A stretch of DNA of 64,000 nucleotides from Zizania palustris (lineage: Eukaryota; Streptophyta; Magnoliopsida; Poales; Poaceae). A model generated the notes under the pieces. That model worked only from the letters and a program-made list of their open reading frames with translations. It had not been told where the DNA came from and ran no database searches. Position 1 is the first letter of the stretch. Every line of letters begins with the position of its first letter. Shown piece after piece: positions 9,660 to 21,817 of this stretch. The translations under genes were made by a program, and so were the position numbers. The DNA is taken from positions 31,340,778 through 31,404,777 of the forward strand of contig JAAALK010000080.1 in NCBI GenBank assembly GCA_019279435.1. The letters are read 5' to 3'.

Positions 9660-11676
9660 TGTAGGACCGAAAGTAGCGACCAGAGGAAGGGTGAATGGGC
9701 GCCTTAAAAATTATTTCGAATATATGGCCTGTTCCCAACACCCAACGCACCTCAAAAGACTAAGCAGCAGAGTATGAACAGATTGCCTAAGTCTAAAGGT
9801 ATCTAGCCTAGAAGCAACTGATGTTTAAACAAAGAACCACCAAAGCGGTGCTACTAGGCAGATAAACAAAATATACTAGACATGGCAGGTCAAACTTCTC
9901 AATTGATGATCTAAGTATATATAAAGTGAGATGAGAAGTTACTGTTCAGATTTGTCTCCTGTTCGGAACTTGGTGAAGCCTGCACCACTGTATCGAAGCC
10001 TGCTTCGCTGTGTTGAAGCCTGCTTCAGAGGTCAGTGTCGAAGCCTGCTTCGGAGGTCAGTAGCGAAGCCTGCTTCGGAGGACAGTGTCGAAGGTCTGTT
10101 TTGGCTAGCCTAGTTCAAGTGTGACAAAGAGCGAAGTATGCTTTAAAATGAAGTTTGAGAGAATCGAAGCTTGGTTCGAACCATGTACTTCAAAGCCAAG
10201 ACTTCGAACAGAGGTTCGAACAAACTCACGGAATAGCTACCTCCGAAAGAGAAGCGAAGCCCAACACACGGCAGAAAGACCAAATCGAAGCCTACACTCA
10301 AACTTCGAAGCTAGCCTGGTCGAGGTATGACAATCGAAGTTGAGACCTTCGATCAGAGAATTAACTTCGAAAGACAAGCTCCGAACATACACATTGTGAC
10401 CTTCGAAAATGACAGCAAGAAGGAACTCACGTCGAGCGAAGTCTACCAGGAAAAACAAGCTTCGAAGCCAGCTTCGAAACCTATCGAAGTATGGACTTCG
10501 AAGAGCTCAAGTCGGAGTACCTTCGCACAGACGTTCGAAGTATGTGAAGCTGACAGATGTCAAAAAGTACTTCGTAGCTAGAAACACAGTACACAAAGTG
10601 ACATCGAAGTTCAAGCGAAGCCCTCAAGGATGTCAGATCGAAGTCTGCCTCACGGAGCTGAGGGACTTCGAACAGAGAGAAGGGGCTTCGCTAGGAACAA
10701 CCAGAAAAGGGACTTTGGCCCTGTCAACTCGATCAAAAAGCTACGCAGGAAAAAGCAAGACTAGAGTACTAATGTACTGTTGCTACAACTACTTGCAACC
10801 AGCAAAACTAGTACTCCTCACGTGAAGAACAAATGCAACAGAGACGAAACTTCTCAAGAATAATAGATGTGCGCGTGAAACGATGCCATAAAAATTGTTG
10901 CAGATTTGCTGCACACGTACAGAGAATAGAAGCTTACTGCATCAAGAAGATCCAAAATAAATGCAAGACAAAAATATCTAGAACAGAAGCCTGGCGGCGC
11001 ACAGGAGAGAGAAAGATGCAGGGAACAAAGAGGAATGACCCAAGGGATGAATTGAAAAGTGATTTCAGCAAAAGGGTGGTTCAACCCTAGGGATTGGGGC
11101 CCTATTTATAGGCTGCCCAAAGACCTAGAATATTCCACCAGCCCCTTAGGGTTTTTACAGACGCTAAAATAAAGGAAATGACTCAACTGCCCTTAGGAAT
11201 TTTTACAGACTCGACTGACTGACTGTGGGCCTAGAGATACAGATGACTTATCCGGAAGCTAAGCTTTCGTAGCGACTACAGCTTCTCTTCTGGACAATCC
11301 GATACAAGATCAATGGTTGTCAGTTTTGCGCCGAAACTGACAAAGCCTCCACCGGCTTTGCACCAGGTACCCGGATTGGGCCGGCCCGACTCCGCAGCTC
11401 TCTCAGCCCGGCAATCGCTCACCGCCCGTGTACCTGAGTCAATCCTGGTCAACAGCCCAGTAGGTCTTCTACTGATTCTGGCCCATGTACCCGGATTGGG
11501 CCAGCCCGACTTCGCGGCCCCTCTGCCCGACAGTCGCTCGCTGCCCGTGTACCTGAGTCACACGCGGCCCATGAAACAGCAGATCTCCTCTTTTCTACAG
11601 TCCTCTTTGACTATCGTTCACAATAACACATCACATCTGGAGTCATGAGGCCCACACTATTCAGCATGGTTCCTCA
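9660..11676 (-). repeat. Copia II LTR (3' LTR in element sense)
   Basis: The LTR is 2,017 bp and begins TGTAGGACC and ends GGTTCCTCA on the plus strand. It is nearly identical to 23,427-25,464. It includes a tandem minisatellite of 25-bp units (9975-10091) and a TTCGAA/CTTCG-rich block (10,100-10,700). A TATA-like CTATAAATAG on the minus strand (11,102-11,111) is a likely promoter. ORFs inside it, such as a 138-aa frame at 10,409-10,825, exist in both LTRs simply because the LTRs are copies. I do not regard them as genes. Confidence 0.9.
9975..10091. repeat. Minisatellite in Copia II LTR
   Basis: Units of 20-25 bp have the core GAAGCCTGCTTCGGAGGTCAG. Five units are seen here and six in the other LTR (about 23,745-23,886). 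Each unit contains the inverted pair GAAGC...GCTTC. Confidence 0.85.
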
Positions 11677-12999
11677 ATCTCCCCCTTGATGAGTGCATTG
11701 TCAATACTTCACTTCTTCAGCTCTTCAGTACCTGTGAACAACTGTGGAAACACGAAAACAAAGCACAAGAAAACAAAGAAAAGAAGAAAAATAAAGTAAA
11801 AGTTTAACCCTAATGACCAAAAGCCGAACAAAAAACAAGAAGCGGTCATTATGGTTAACCAAAAGTAAAAGCTCAACATGAGTGCGATCTTCAGAAACAT
11901 CAACAAGGATATCAAAAGAGTAAGGACAAACGGGACAAAGACTCCCCCTTAAACTTACATTCCAAGATTTCTCCCCCTTGTTGACAAGTGAACTCATCAA
12001 GCACTCAAAAGAGACACAGACTCCCCCTGAAATGCAACTCCCCCTCAAAATATGCAATGAATGCAACTGGGGTGTAGGTGGAGTGAGTAAAGCATGCTTC
12101 TCAGATATGATTGACTGCAATTACAACATCGAACAGATACAACAAAAGACATACTGTCTAAGATACATGGCATGATCAGTGCAACAAAAACATCACCACA
12201 TTTTCCGGTTGACAAGCAAGGTAAAGCATGAGATGCAAAAGCTAACTGATAGCTACCAAGATAAGCATTGTGCAAAATAAAGTGCTTCAGCAAACTTGTT
12301 ATCATTTCAATTTTCAAGTTTTTTCTTTTCTCTTTTTCATTTATGTCGGGGGTTATTTGCATGTCAAACCTTATGCTGACCGACCAAGTCAAGCCTAGGC
12401 CAGATTTGAACCATCAGAAGCTTAAGACATTGGTCTTGGCATACACTACATTGTCCCAGTTCATACCAAAGTGCTATGGTACGCAGTCCAGAACAATGCA
12501 ATGCGACAAAGCAAACCCACCTGGATCTTTGCAAGTTATGCATAAAGAGACATGGAATTTTCATTTTTCTTGATTTTTATAGCACATTTCCATGTTTTAA
12601 AGCAGAAAGATGTCCAAGTTGCATATTTGCATCTAAGTCAGGAACTAGCTACAAGGCATGTAACAGATAGCAAGAACATTCAGCCTACGCATGCTAGTTA
12701 CCAGAAGCAATGGTGATCATTTTTTCAAGTTTAAAGCATAAAAGCCATGCATATGACATATATCAGATATATCAAGCGAATTGAAACAAGGCATGATCAT
12801 TGACAAGTAATCAAAAGCATGTACCAGCTAGAATAAGTAAAACAGTTCAATCATATAACAGAAGCAGCTCAAAAGTGTGATATGTGAATATGCAAGATAT
12901 GAACACACACAAAATACTCAAGAAAAGAGTAAAGAAGAAAGAAAACTGACACAAAATATCCTAGAAAGGATACACAACACCTAAATCCCCTCGTAAACG
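11677..12999 (-). other. Copia II 3' spacer between RNase H and LTR
   Basis: This is non-coding spacer except for the small conserved ORF listed separately. It starts on the plus strand with ATCTCCCCCTTGATGAG, the complement of the polypurine tract. The rest is A-rich and has no other recognisable feature. Confidence 0.6.
12364..12564 (-). CDS. Small ORF downstream of Copia pol, conserved in Copia III
   Basis: This 66-codon minus-strand ORF contains CFVALHCSGLRTIALWYELG and CSVCQDQCLKLLM. An ORF in the equivalent position of Copia III (33,990-34,265) has CFVALLYSRLFTIAHWSELE and CSVCQNYCLKLLM. The alignment needs one 3-base indel and keeps frame. The surrounding spacer is much less similar. 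No function is known to me. It could be a small extra protein of this Copia lineage or a conserved RNA element that happens to be open. Confidence 0.45.
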   Translation of the reverse strand: MKIPCLFMHNLQRSRWVCFVALHCSGLRTIALWYELGQCSVCQDQCLKLLMVQIWPRLDLVGQHKV

Positions 13000-15400
13000 C
13001 TCAAAGGTAGACTGATCTAGGGGTTTGGTGAAAATGTCAGCCAACTGATGATGGGTATCAACATGAACAAGGTTAATGACACCTTTCTCATATTGATCCC
13101 GCAGAAAATAAAAACGCACATCAATATGTTTAGTTTTTGAATGGAGACAATGTTTTTCCCTACACTAATAGCACTGGTGCTGTCGCAAAACAATGGAACC
13201 CTGGTAGGAAAGAACAACCCAAAATCTCGCAGAGTGGAAATCATCCAAACCAACTGTGAGCAGCAGCTAGCAGCAGCCACATACTCAGCCTCAGTGGTCG
13301 AAAGAGCAACTCCAGATTGCTTTCGAGAAGACCAAGAAACAAGAGAAGAACCAAGAAACTAGCAAGTACCGGAAGTCGACTTGCGATCCAACCGGCACCC
13401 ACCAAAATCGGCGTCTGAAAAACTAGATAAATCAAGTGATGATGATGCTGAATAGTAAAGACCGAGATCAGGCGCATAAGTGAGATACCTAAAGATGCGC
13501 TTGACAGCCTACCGATGAGACGCGCGTGGTGAAGACTGAAAACGCGCGCAAAGTCCCACGACGAACTGTATGTCTGGTCTTGTCGCCGTTAAGTACAATA
13601 GCGAACCAATCATCCCTTGAAACTCCCTCTCGTTGACCTTGACGCCACTCTCGTCCTTGTCCAGACCCCCAGATGTGCCCATCGGGGTCATCTGCGGCTT
13701 CAACTCCCCACCAAAGTCAAATTTCTTAAGCATGTCACGAGTGTACTTACCTTGGTGGATGAAGGTGCCGTCCTTGGTCTGCTTGATCTAGAGCCCTAAG
13801 AAATACTTGAGCTCGCCCATGAGGCTCATCTCAAACTCACTGTGCATCTGCTCAAAAAACTTGGACACAAGAGAGTCAGTAGTACTACCAAAGATAATAT
13901 CATCCACGTAAATCTGAGCAACTAAGAAATCTGAAGCAACTCTGAGCAAAAAGAGAGTTTTATCCACCGAACCCATCACAAAGCCTTTCCCAACAAAAAT
14001 TGCTTCAACCGGTCATACCAAGCCCTGGGGGCTTGCTTCAACCCGTATAAAGCTTTTTGCAACTTAAAAACATGTCGAGGAAACTTAGGGTTCTCAAAAC
14101 CGGGGGTTGCCTAACATAAACCTCCTCCTCTATGTACCCGTTTAGAAAAACACTCTTGACGTCCATTTGAAAAAGCTTAAAACCCTTCGAACGACAAAAG
14201 CTAGAAGAATACGAATGGGCTCAAGACAGGCAACAGGAGCGAAGGTTTCTTCAAAGTCAATACCTTCCTTCTGGCAATAACCCTGGGCAACTAGTCGAGT
14301 TTTGTTGCGCACCACAACCCCATCTTCACCTTGTTTGTTCTTGAACACCCACTTGGTGCCTATGGGGTTGCATCCTAGTGGCGGCTCAACTAGTGTCCAA
14401 ACCCGATTACGGACAAAATTCTCAAGCTCTTCTTGCATAGCATTAATCCAATTTGAATCAGAAAGAGCATGAGAAACATCTCTGGGCTCAAAAGATGCAA
14501 CAAAAGCAGATTCAACAAGCACAGCAAGAGAGGTAGATGAACGCAAAGTTCTCTCAGTCAAATCACCGATGATGAGCTCTGAGGGGTGATCACGCTGAAC
14601 TTCTCGGGTTCCCTGGTGATCTGAATTCACCTCACCGGAGTCAGCAGCTGGCACCTCTAGGCTCGACTGAGGGGGTTCGATCGAAGTGGAAGAAGTGATC
14701 AGAGGTCCGCCCTCGTCCTCAATCGAAATCTCAGAAGGTGTGGGCTCTGTAGGGGGTGCAGAAGGCCCACCCTCATTAGCGGCTAGAGAATCCTCATCTT
14801 CCTCGAAGATGGACTCTCCGAGCTCACCATCAGAAGACTCAAAAGAAGGAGTCAAAGAAGGCAAAGACTCGTCAAATGAAACTTCGCAAGTCTCGACAAG
14901 CAACTGGGAATCGAGGTTCCAAACTCGGAAGTCTCGTGAATGCAAAGCGTAACCAAGAAAAACACCGTCCCAGCAACGAGACTCAAACTTGTCCAGATGC
15001 CCTCCCTTCTTGAGCACAAAGCACTTGCAGTCAAACGCTCGCAAGTGGCTCACCTTGGGCTGTCTGCCAAACCGCAACTCGTACGAGGTCTTACCTAGGT
15101 AAGCTCTAAGAAAAATGCGGTTGGCCAGATAGCAAGCCGTGTTCATGTCTTCAGCCCAAAAATGCCTAGGAGTCATGTGCTCATCGAGCATCGTCCTGGC
15201 CATCTCGACTAGCGTGCAGTTCTTTCGTTCCACAACGTCATTCTGTGGGGGAGTATAAGGAGAAGAAAATTGATGGTCCAAACCCTGATCACTACAGAAG
15301 CTGACGAACTGAGAGTTCTTGAACTCAGAGCCGTTGTCGGAGCGAATTGCTCGCAGCCTCTGGACCCCCGGCAAGTGCATAATGTGGCGGAAAGCGTCGA
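13000..15400 (-). pseudogene. Copia II integrase (C-terminal part), RT and RNase H
   Basis: Reading from 15,400 downward on the minus strand: integrase core (AIRSDNGSEFKN, DVVERKN, GYALHSRDFRVWNLDS), a long acidic linker (about 14,900-14,600), RT (WINAMQEELENF, GTKWVFKNKQGEDG, ARLVAQGYCQKEG), the RT active site IYVDDIIFGS (near 13,915), then MIGSLLYLTATRPD and RNase H (TTEAEYVAAASCC). The largest open frame is 412 aa (15,380-14,142). Frameshifts occur near 14,145, 13,985, 13,795, 13,505 and 13,150. The N-terminal half of integrase and the protease are absent because the Gypsy remnant begins near 15.4 kb. Confidence 0.85.
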
Positions 15401-15431
15401 AAAAGTGCCGGAGGCCTCGAACCCTCCGAAG

Positions 15432-17640
15432 GGGTCCTCGCTCAAGCCAAGCTCGGAGGGTGATGTTGAGACAAGAATAATCTCGAAAGATGGCAAAGAG
15501 TACCCAGTGCAGTTCGGCAAGGGGCTATCTCCGGAAATAGCTGCCTCGTTAGAAGAAGTCGTCAGGAAAAATCTGGACATATTTGCTTGGGTCGACGAAG
15601 ACATCACCGGGGTCGATCGAAGCATCATCGAGCATAGTCTGCTCATCAACCCGAAGGCCAAGCCGGTACACTAGGGGCTCCGCAAGCTGTCAGCAGAAAG
15701 AGCAAGCCTAGCCAAAGCCAAAGTAGAAAAATTGTTAAGAGCTGGCATCATCAGGGAAGTAGCCCATACCGAGTGGTTGGCTAACCCTGTCTTTGTAAGA
15801 AAGAAGGACTCGAACAAATGGCGCATGTGTATTGACTTCACTTCATTAAATAAATCATGCCCACGAGACCCCTACCCGATGCCCCGAATAGATCAACTGG
15901 TAGATTCCACAGCCGGCTCCGAATTGCTAAGTTTTCTCGACGCTTACTCCGGATATCATCAAGTATGGCTGAAACGCGAAGACGAAGCCAAGACAAGCTT
16001 TATAACTCCTTTCGGAATATTTTGTTATGTAAGAATGCCTTTTGGGCTGCGGAATGCCGGAGCCACCTTTTCTCGTTTAATAGCTAAGGCTCTAGGTCAT
16101 CAGATAGGCCGGAATGTCGCGGCCTATATGGATGATATTGTAATAAAAAGTGCTCAAAAGCACCAGCATAGCCTAGATCTAGCTGAAACATTTGAGAGCC
16201 TCCGAGCATGTGGAGTACGCCTCAATCCAGAAAAATGTATATTCGGAGCACAAGCAGGAAAACTGCTAGGGTACTTAGTTTCGAGCAGAGGAATCGAAGC
16301 TAGCCCAACACAGATAAGTGTGCTACAAAGGATGGCTCCACCAGAGAATTTGAAGCAAGTTCAGAAGCTAGCAGGAAGGCTCGCAGCTCTTAGCAGGTTC
16401 CTGGCCAGGTCAGTAGAGCGAAGCCTCCCAATTTTCAAAGCACTAAAGGGGTCCGAAAGCTTTCAGTGGACATCGGAGTGCCAGAAGAGCTTCGATGATA
16501 TAAAGGCATACCTCAGAAGATTATCAATTTTGACCGTCCCCCTCCCAGAAGAAACACTGCTCCTTTATCTTGCAGCAACAAGTTCAGCGGTGAACGCAGT
16601 ATTGGTCCGGGAAGTTGAGCTTAAAGAAAAGCTAGTCCAGAACCCAGTGTATTTTGTGTCGGAGGCATTATCCGGAGCTAAAGTCGGATACTCCGAGCTC
16701 GAGAAGTTTGCTTATGCCCTAGTAATGGCCTCGCGGAAGCTGAGGCATTATTTCTTGGCGCATAACCTGATCGTCCCTACGTCGTATCCTCTTGGGGATA
16801 TGCTCCGAAACAAAGATTCTACCGGGAGGATTGGAAAATGGGTGGTTGAGCTGGCACCCTTCGGAATCTCCTTCACGGCGAGAACAGCTATTAAATCTCA
16901 AATTATAGCAGATTTCGTAGCAGAATGGACTCCATCTGCTATTTGGGCCCTGGAAGAACCCTCCGAAGGTTTTTGGACAATATTCTCTGACGGAGCTTAT
17001 CAAGCATCAGGTGCCGGAGCAGGGGCCGTCATCATATCACCATCGGGGCAGAAGGCCATGTACTCTGCGAGGCTCAACTTCAGGACCACTAATAACATTG
17101 CCGAGTATGAAGGAATCTTGCTAGGCCTCCGAAAGGGTAAGGCACTCGGAGCTGCAAGAATAATGATTAAGACAGATTCCCAAGTCGTCGCAGGGCATGT
17201 TGATAAAAGTTTTCAAGCAAAAAATCCACATATCGCACAATACCGTGAAGAAATCCGCAAGGCCGAAGCAGCATTCAAAGGATTTACAGTTCGAAGTATC
17301 CCTCGGGCAGAGAACCAACTCGCAGATATCCTTGCAAAGGCGGGCAGCAGGAGCGGTGGACCTTCCGAAGGGTGCTTTCTATGAAGAGCTAGCGCAACCA
17401 ACAGCTGTTCAAATACCCTCTTCGGAGGTGCTGTGCATTCCAACTACAGATTGGCGGGCTCCGATAATAAGTATGTTGCAAAGTAGCATGGACCCTCCTG
17501 AAGGCCTAGAAGCCCGAAGGTTGCAAGCAAGAGCTCAAAATTACAAGCTCGTTGATGAAGTGCTATACAAGGCCGGAGTATGTTCACCCCTACTTCGATG
17601 CATCTCACAACCCGAAGGTCAAGACATACTTTGAGACATC
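15432..17640 (+). pseudogene. Tat Gypsy pol: RT, RNase H, archaeal-type RNase H, integrase start
   Basis: The polyprotein copies element RNA into DNA. Seen in order: a pre-RT stretch ending in an in-frame TAG (15,672-15,674), RT (WRMCIDFTSLNKSCPRDPYP, then SFLDAYSGYHQV), the catalytic YMDDIVIK (16,125 onward), a degraded first RNase H (LLYLAATSSAVNAVLV) and a second, archaeal-type RNase H (IFSDGAYQASGAGAGAVI near 16,980, TDSQVVAGHV near 17,175). A frameshift near 17,345 then leads to GAFYEELAQPTAV and a stop. Integrase zinc-finger residues are faint at 17,640-17,700 and the integrase core is absent. The 550-codon frame 15,732-17,384 is the longest intact part. The second RNase H is a known hallmark of Tat elements. 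Confidence 0.88.
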
Positions 17641-17719
17641 CACGAAGACTTATGCGGAGGTCATTTAGCCCCTTGAGCGCTAGCAGGCAAGACGCTTCGG
17701 CAAGGGTTTTATTGGCAAG

Positions 17720-17880
17720 GGTTTTAAAGAAAAACAGACTTTCGGACTCCGGGTGCGAAGTGTCTGTAAAAGAGCCGAAGGTGGCAAACCTACGGATTCC
17801 AAGCTCCGGCTTGTTAGGATCCGTAGAAGAGTCTAAGGACTTTAAAGAAAAACAGACTTTTGGCCTCCGAGTGCGAACTA
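17720..17880. repeat. Imperfect tandem repeat, about 117-bp period
   Basis: The block beginning TTTAAAGAAAAACAGACTTT and continuing CCTCCGAGTGCGAA-like occurs at about 17,724 and again at about 17,841. It sits where the Tat integrase core should be. Tandem repeats in this position are known from Retand-type elements. From 17,880 to 18,600 I see only CTTCG-rich non-coding sequence and the weak ORF 18,425-18,054 (minus). Confidence 0.65.
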
Positions 17881-18610
17881 AAAGTGCAAATGATAAGTAC
17901 AAGTTCGAAGCATGCGGGTGTTCGGACATTCATTGTGCCTAGCGAACCCTTTTTCTATGGTAAAGGCTCCGCCACCCACAAAGGGGGGTCGGAAGGTAGG
18001 CGTCACACAGCATACTTTCGAAGCATTCCACATTAAATTACTATACTTGTACATCAAGAGAAATTTGTGTCTAAGCCTAGGTAAAATCGGAGACCTTTTC
18101 GACCCCTGTGGCTACTTTGCCCTTCGGAGCTCGAAGCCGCCGAAGTTGTCCTTTTAGTTCGGGTGCTTCTCTTCTTCTTCGAGGCTCGCAGTTTCTTCTG
18201 CTCCTCTTGAAGCTCGGCCCATGTCAGGAGCCTTTCGGAGTCAGCCTCCACAGGGTCTTCGGCTCGGTACTCCGAGTCGGACCAGTCAATAGGTTCGGAG
18301 GACGAAGACCCCTCCGCCTTCTCTTCCTCTTTAATATAAGCTAAGACGTCCCTTCGAACTTCGAGGGTGATCTCTCCTCCGTCTCCGCGAGGAACAGAAA
18401 AGCGGGAGAGGCGGTAGGGCCTCAAACCCTCGAGGTTTGACCACTCCTTTCAGAGCTCGTCGGTAATTTCTAGAAGTTCGAAGTCAGGGCTCGAAGGGCA
18501 TGACAACACCTAAAAAAGAGCAGAACACCCAAGACAAGTTCTCGTTTATAACCTTTTCATTAATAAAAACAGGCTTTACAAGGCTTCATATACATAGTAA
18601 CCCTAAGCGG

Positions 18611-21600
18611 CTAGACCTGCGGGTCGGTCGGCGGAGCAGGAACCGAAGGGGCTGGCGAAGCAGGAAGTGGTGGCTTTGTTTGCGCTTGCTTCTGCCGACG
18701 GGCCTCGTCAATCCAAGCTTTAGCTGCGACCTTATGGTCCGTCTTCCAGGTCGACCGGAAGGCTTCCCAGGCCGAAGCTACCTCCGAAGATGGCTGCAGC
18801 AAGTCGTCGTCCGCGAAGCCTCCAAGAGACGAACCTTCGACTGAGCCAAGGGGGATCCGAAGAGATTCAAGATGACGAAGAACCCCGATACCGGCACACT
18901 GTCCAGAGATCTCTCCGTACCGAATACCGGAGTTCTTCATCAACGACGAAGTGACTTGGATCCTCGTCAGCTTCCGGTCAAGGGGCTCGTGGGTCGCAGC
19001 AGAAGACGAAGGGCACATGGTGCCGAAGTACTCCAGCGTACCCTGAAGGGCTTCCAAGGTACGATCCGCAGTACTAGAATTCTTCTTCTCCACTGCTTCC
19101 AGCCCTGCAGCAGTCGCAGCCACTTCGGCCACCCGGAGCATTAAGGAGATCTTGAGGGCCATCGCCTGGCTAAGAGCCCCCTGGAGTTCCACCAGCTGCG
19201 CACTTGAGGTAGCATCCTCCTGCCGGAGTCTTTCAACCTCCGTACGAAGGACGACGCGCTCAGCCTCGACTTCGTGGGCAGACGAGCGAAGGGCTTCGAG
19301 GGCTTCGTCAGACGCCGCCCTAGCCCTCCGTTCCTCCAGGACTTCTTCCTCCAGCCTGAGGGATTTCCCGGTGGAGTCGTTAAGGGCCGTCTGGAGGGTA
19401 GTGACCTTCCGTTTAAGTCGATTAACTTTGACCTCGTTGGAAGTCGCTGCCGCTCTAGCAAGGACAAATTGCTGCAAAAAGAACAAAGTAAGTACTGAAG
19501 TATATATGATCACTAATGCGAAGTAGCTATGGTGTCTTTTCATACCTGAAGGGCAGCCCTTTCGAGGGCCGTGTTGAGTGACGAAGCCCTGGCCTCACTC
19601 AAGACGGAGATCAACTCCGAATTGGCGATGTCCTAGCTTCTCTCGGCCAGGGGCTCCATGAGTTTCCGGAGGCCACTCCGGTGCTCCAAGAAAGGGGCCG
19701 GCAGAGGAAGCCAAGACAGAGCTTGAGCATCATCCGCTGCGGCTTCATCCTCCGAATTGCCAACGGACGTCACGGCCTGGCCAGGAAGAAGACCGATGCT
19801 AGAAATACTCTTGTCCCTCCCCGATACGAAGGAGGGTGAAGCAGGAGTACTCCGACCATCAGCAGCCACCCCTTCGACCAGAACCACAGTGGCGGAGGCA
19901 ACCTCGGTGGTCGAGGCTGCCACTGCAGGAGTGACCTCCGCCGCCAACTCCGTCCCGGCAAGCACGCCGTCCGCCCCGAAAGGCGCATTCTCCGTCGCCA
20001 AGTTCGGGGCCTCTAGAGGCACTGGAGGGTCCGCTTGAGTATCATCCTCCGAAGGCGCAGGAACTTCGGACGCCACCAAAGCATCGACACCCGAAGAGGT
20101 ACCTACTTCGATAAACAAATTAATAAGCATGTTTTCACAGATAGCAGGCAGGTATTGGTTAAAAAAGGGGGAGCTTCGGAAAGAACCTCCGGGAGCTTCG
20201 TGGGGAAGGATTGCTAGATCCTCCAAGACTTCGTACATCTGAAGGATGTCGGCGAAGTCATCCCCCGAGGTCCTGCCCTCGACATTTTCAGCCGGAGCTG
20301 CGATCTCCGCCGGGACCCGCCTCGGGTGCAGGCAAGCTAGGAGTAGGGGAGTCTGACTCCACTTGCACGACGACGGGCGTAGGGGGAACAATTGGAGTCG
20401 CGCTTACTACCTCCCTGACGGAGGTGCTAGGGGGGACCTCCCCTATGTCTTCGTCGGCCAGGAGGTATGCTTCGAAGGCCGCCGCTGTCTGGCCGTCGGA
20501 GTCCTCTACCTCTTCGGAGGCTGAGCTTTGCGCGCCTGGCGACAAAGCAGACGAAGCAGGCGCCAACTGCGAAGGGTGCTTCGCTACCTTCTTCTTCCGG
20601 AGCGGCTGCTTGCCGGCCTTCTTGGAGGGCTCGGCAGCGGCTTTCCTTTTGCGAACAACCGCTCCGGTCGGGGCGAAGGCGGGAAGATTCGGGGGCTCCA
20701 TTCCGAGAGCTCTCCACACTCTGTTGGATCGCTCCCAGCTCCCCACCAGCTCTAACCTTCGTTGCCTCTCGGCCACCAAAGGGGCTCTGAGAACTCGTTC
20801 GGTAGCCCGAACTATGTCCTCCGGAGCCAATGCCAGAGGCGCCGCTGAAAGAAAAAGGTATGAAAGTATGAGTACAATTGATTTCTTCATCTAATATGAT
20901 GCTGTAGGGAGTAAAGTTTACCTAAGTTTTGGAGGTTCCCCTCCGAGGCCTGTGGGAACACGATCGGCCAGTTGGCTCCGAGGGGAGGGATCCGAAGGGC
21001 GACGAACTCCTCGGCCAGGTCGCGCATGCTCATGCGACGAGCAACCGAAGTGAGCAGCCCTAGCCTCGTCGAGAGCAGGCTAGGGTTCGGAGAGATGTCC
21101 GCCTCCTTCCGGAACCAGATCTCCTGGAGAGGACCAGCGAGGGGGGAGTCCTCTCCGACTTCGGCATAAAACTACCGAAGTATCCAGTTTGTGTACCACC
21201 TGTCGTTTATAGCTTTTGCAGGGAAGTGGAGGGCATGCCCCCTCCGTAGCTGGAAGTTGACGCTGCCGAAGGCTATCGTCACCTTGGAGTCCCCAGGCCC
21301 GTCTTGTGGTTTTGGTTGGCATATGGCTTCGTGGGTCGCGGCGAAGATCTCGGAGCGTCCTTCGCATCCCTCTGCCTGGAGCGCCCATTCGAAGATGGCT
21401 AAGCGGGCGATGGCGTTGGGGGACAGCTGAGGCAGAGTTATGTGGAACAAGTCCAGTACATCCGCCAAGAAGTCCACTGCCGGCAGCCCCAGGCCTGCTT
21501 CGAAGAACGCTTCGAAGACCACCACATCTCCGCTTCGAGGCCTTGGGGTGGATTCCGAGCCGGGGACCCGAGTCCTCATCCCAGCGCCCAGCTTTCCGTC

Positions 21601-21817
21601 TACGGCTTCTTCTATAGATTCGGCGGTACTCACGGATTGGCCGATGATGAAGCTCTGGGCAATCTTCTTCTTGGAGGGCGGACGGAGTGCCCGAGGATTC
21701 TTGGGCCAGGCACCGCTCGGAGTCCCCGCCATTGCCGCTGCTTGCCGATGCAGCCCACGCCTGCCTCTGCGCCAGGGTGCTGGCCACTGCCGGAGTGGTG
21801 TGGCTAGTCCTCGCCAT
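18611..21817 (-). pseudogene. Antisense gene of the Tat element (multi-exon)
   Basis: This reads opposite to pol. A TATA-like box (minus strand GGTTATAAAAGG, 21,922-21,911) lies about 95 bases before an ATG at 21,817. Exon 1 encodes DVVVFEAFFEAGLGLPAV, then ITLPQLSPNAIARLAIFEWA and CQPKP. It has a stop at 21,173 and then continues as MSMRDLAEEFVALRIPPLG. Exon 2 (about 20,860-20,300) has ERVLRAPLV, VGSWERSNRVWRALG and a Lys-rich basic stretch. Acidic and Ala/Pro-rich segments (20,210-19,640) follow. The last exon is a long heptad-rich coiled coil (19,460-19,000) ending in a Pro-rich tail and stop at 18,611. The same blocks recur in the element at 61-63.8 kb. Antisense extra ORFs are known in Tat elements (for example gene23 of Grande). 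Their molecular role is not established to my knowledge. This copy has frame breaks. Confidence 0.7.

Noticed and set aside
10409..10825. 138-aa ORF, identical at 24,201-24,617
   Set aside because: Both copies are inside the LTR pair of Copia II. Identity reflects LTR duplication, and composition is driven by CTTCG/CGAAG repeats.
20211..20894. 227-aa plus-strand ORF
   Set aside because: It is the complement of exon 2 of the antisense gene, whose minus-strand frame has a homologous counterpart at 62.1-62.4 kb.
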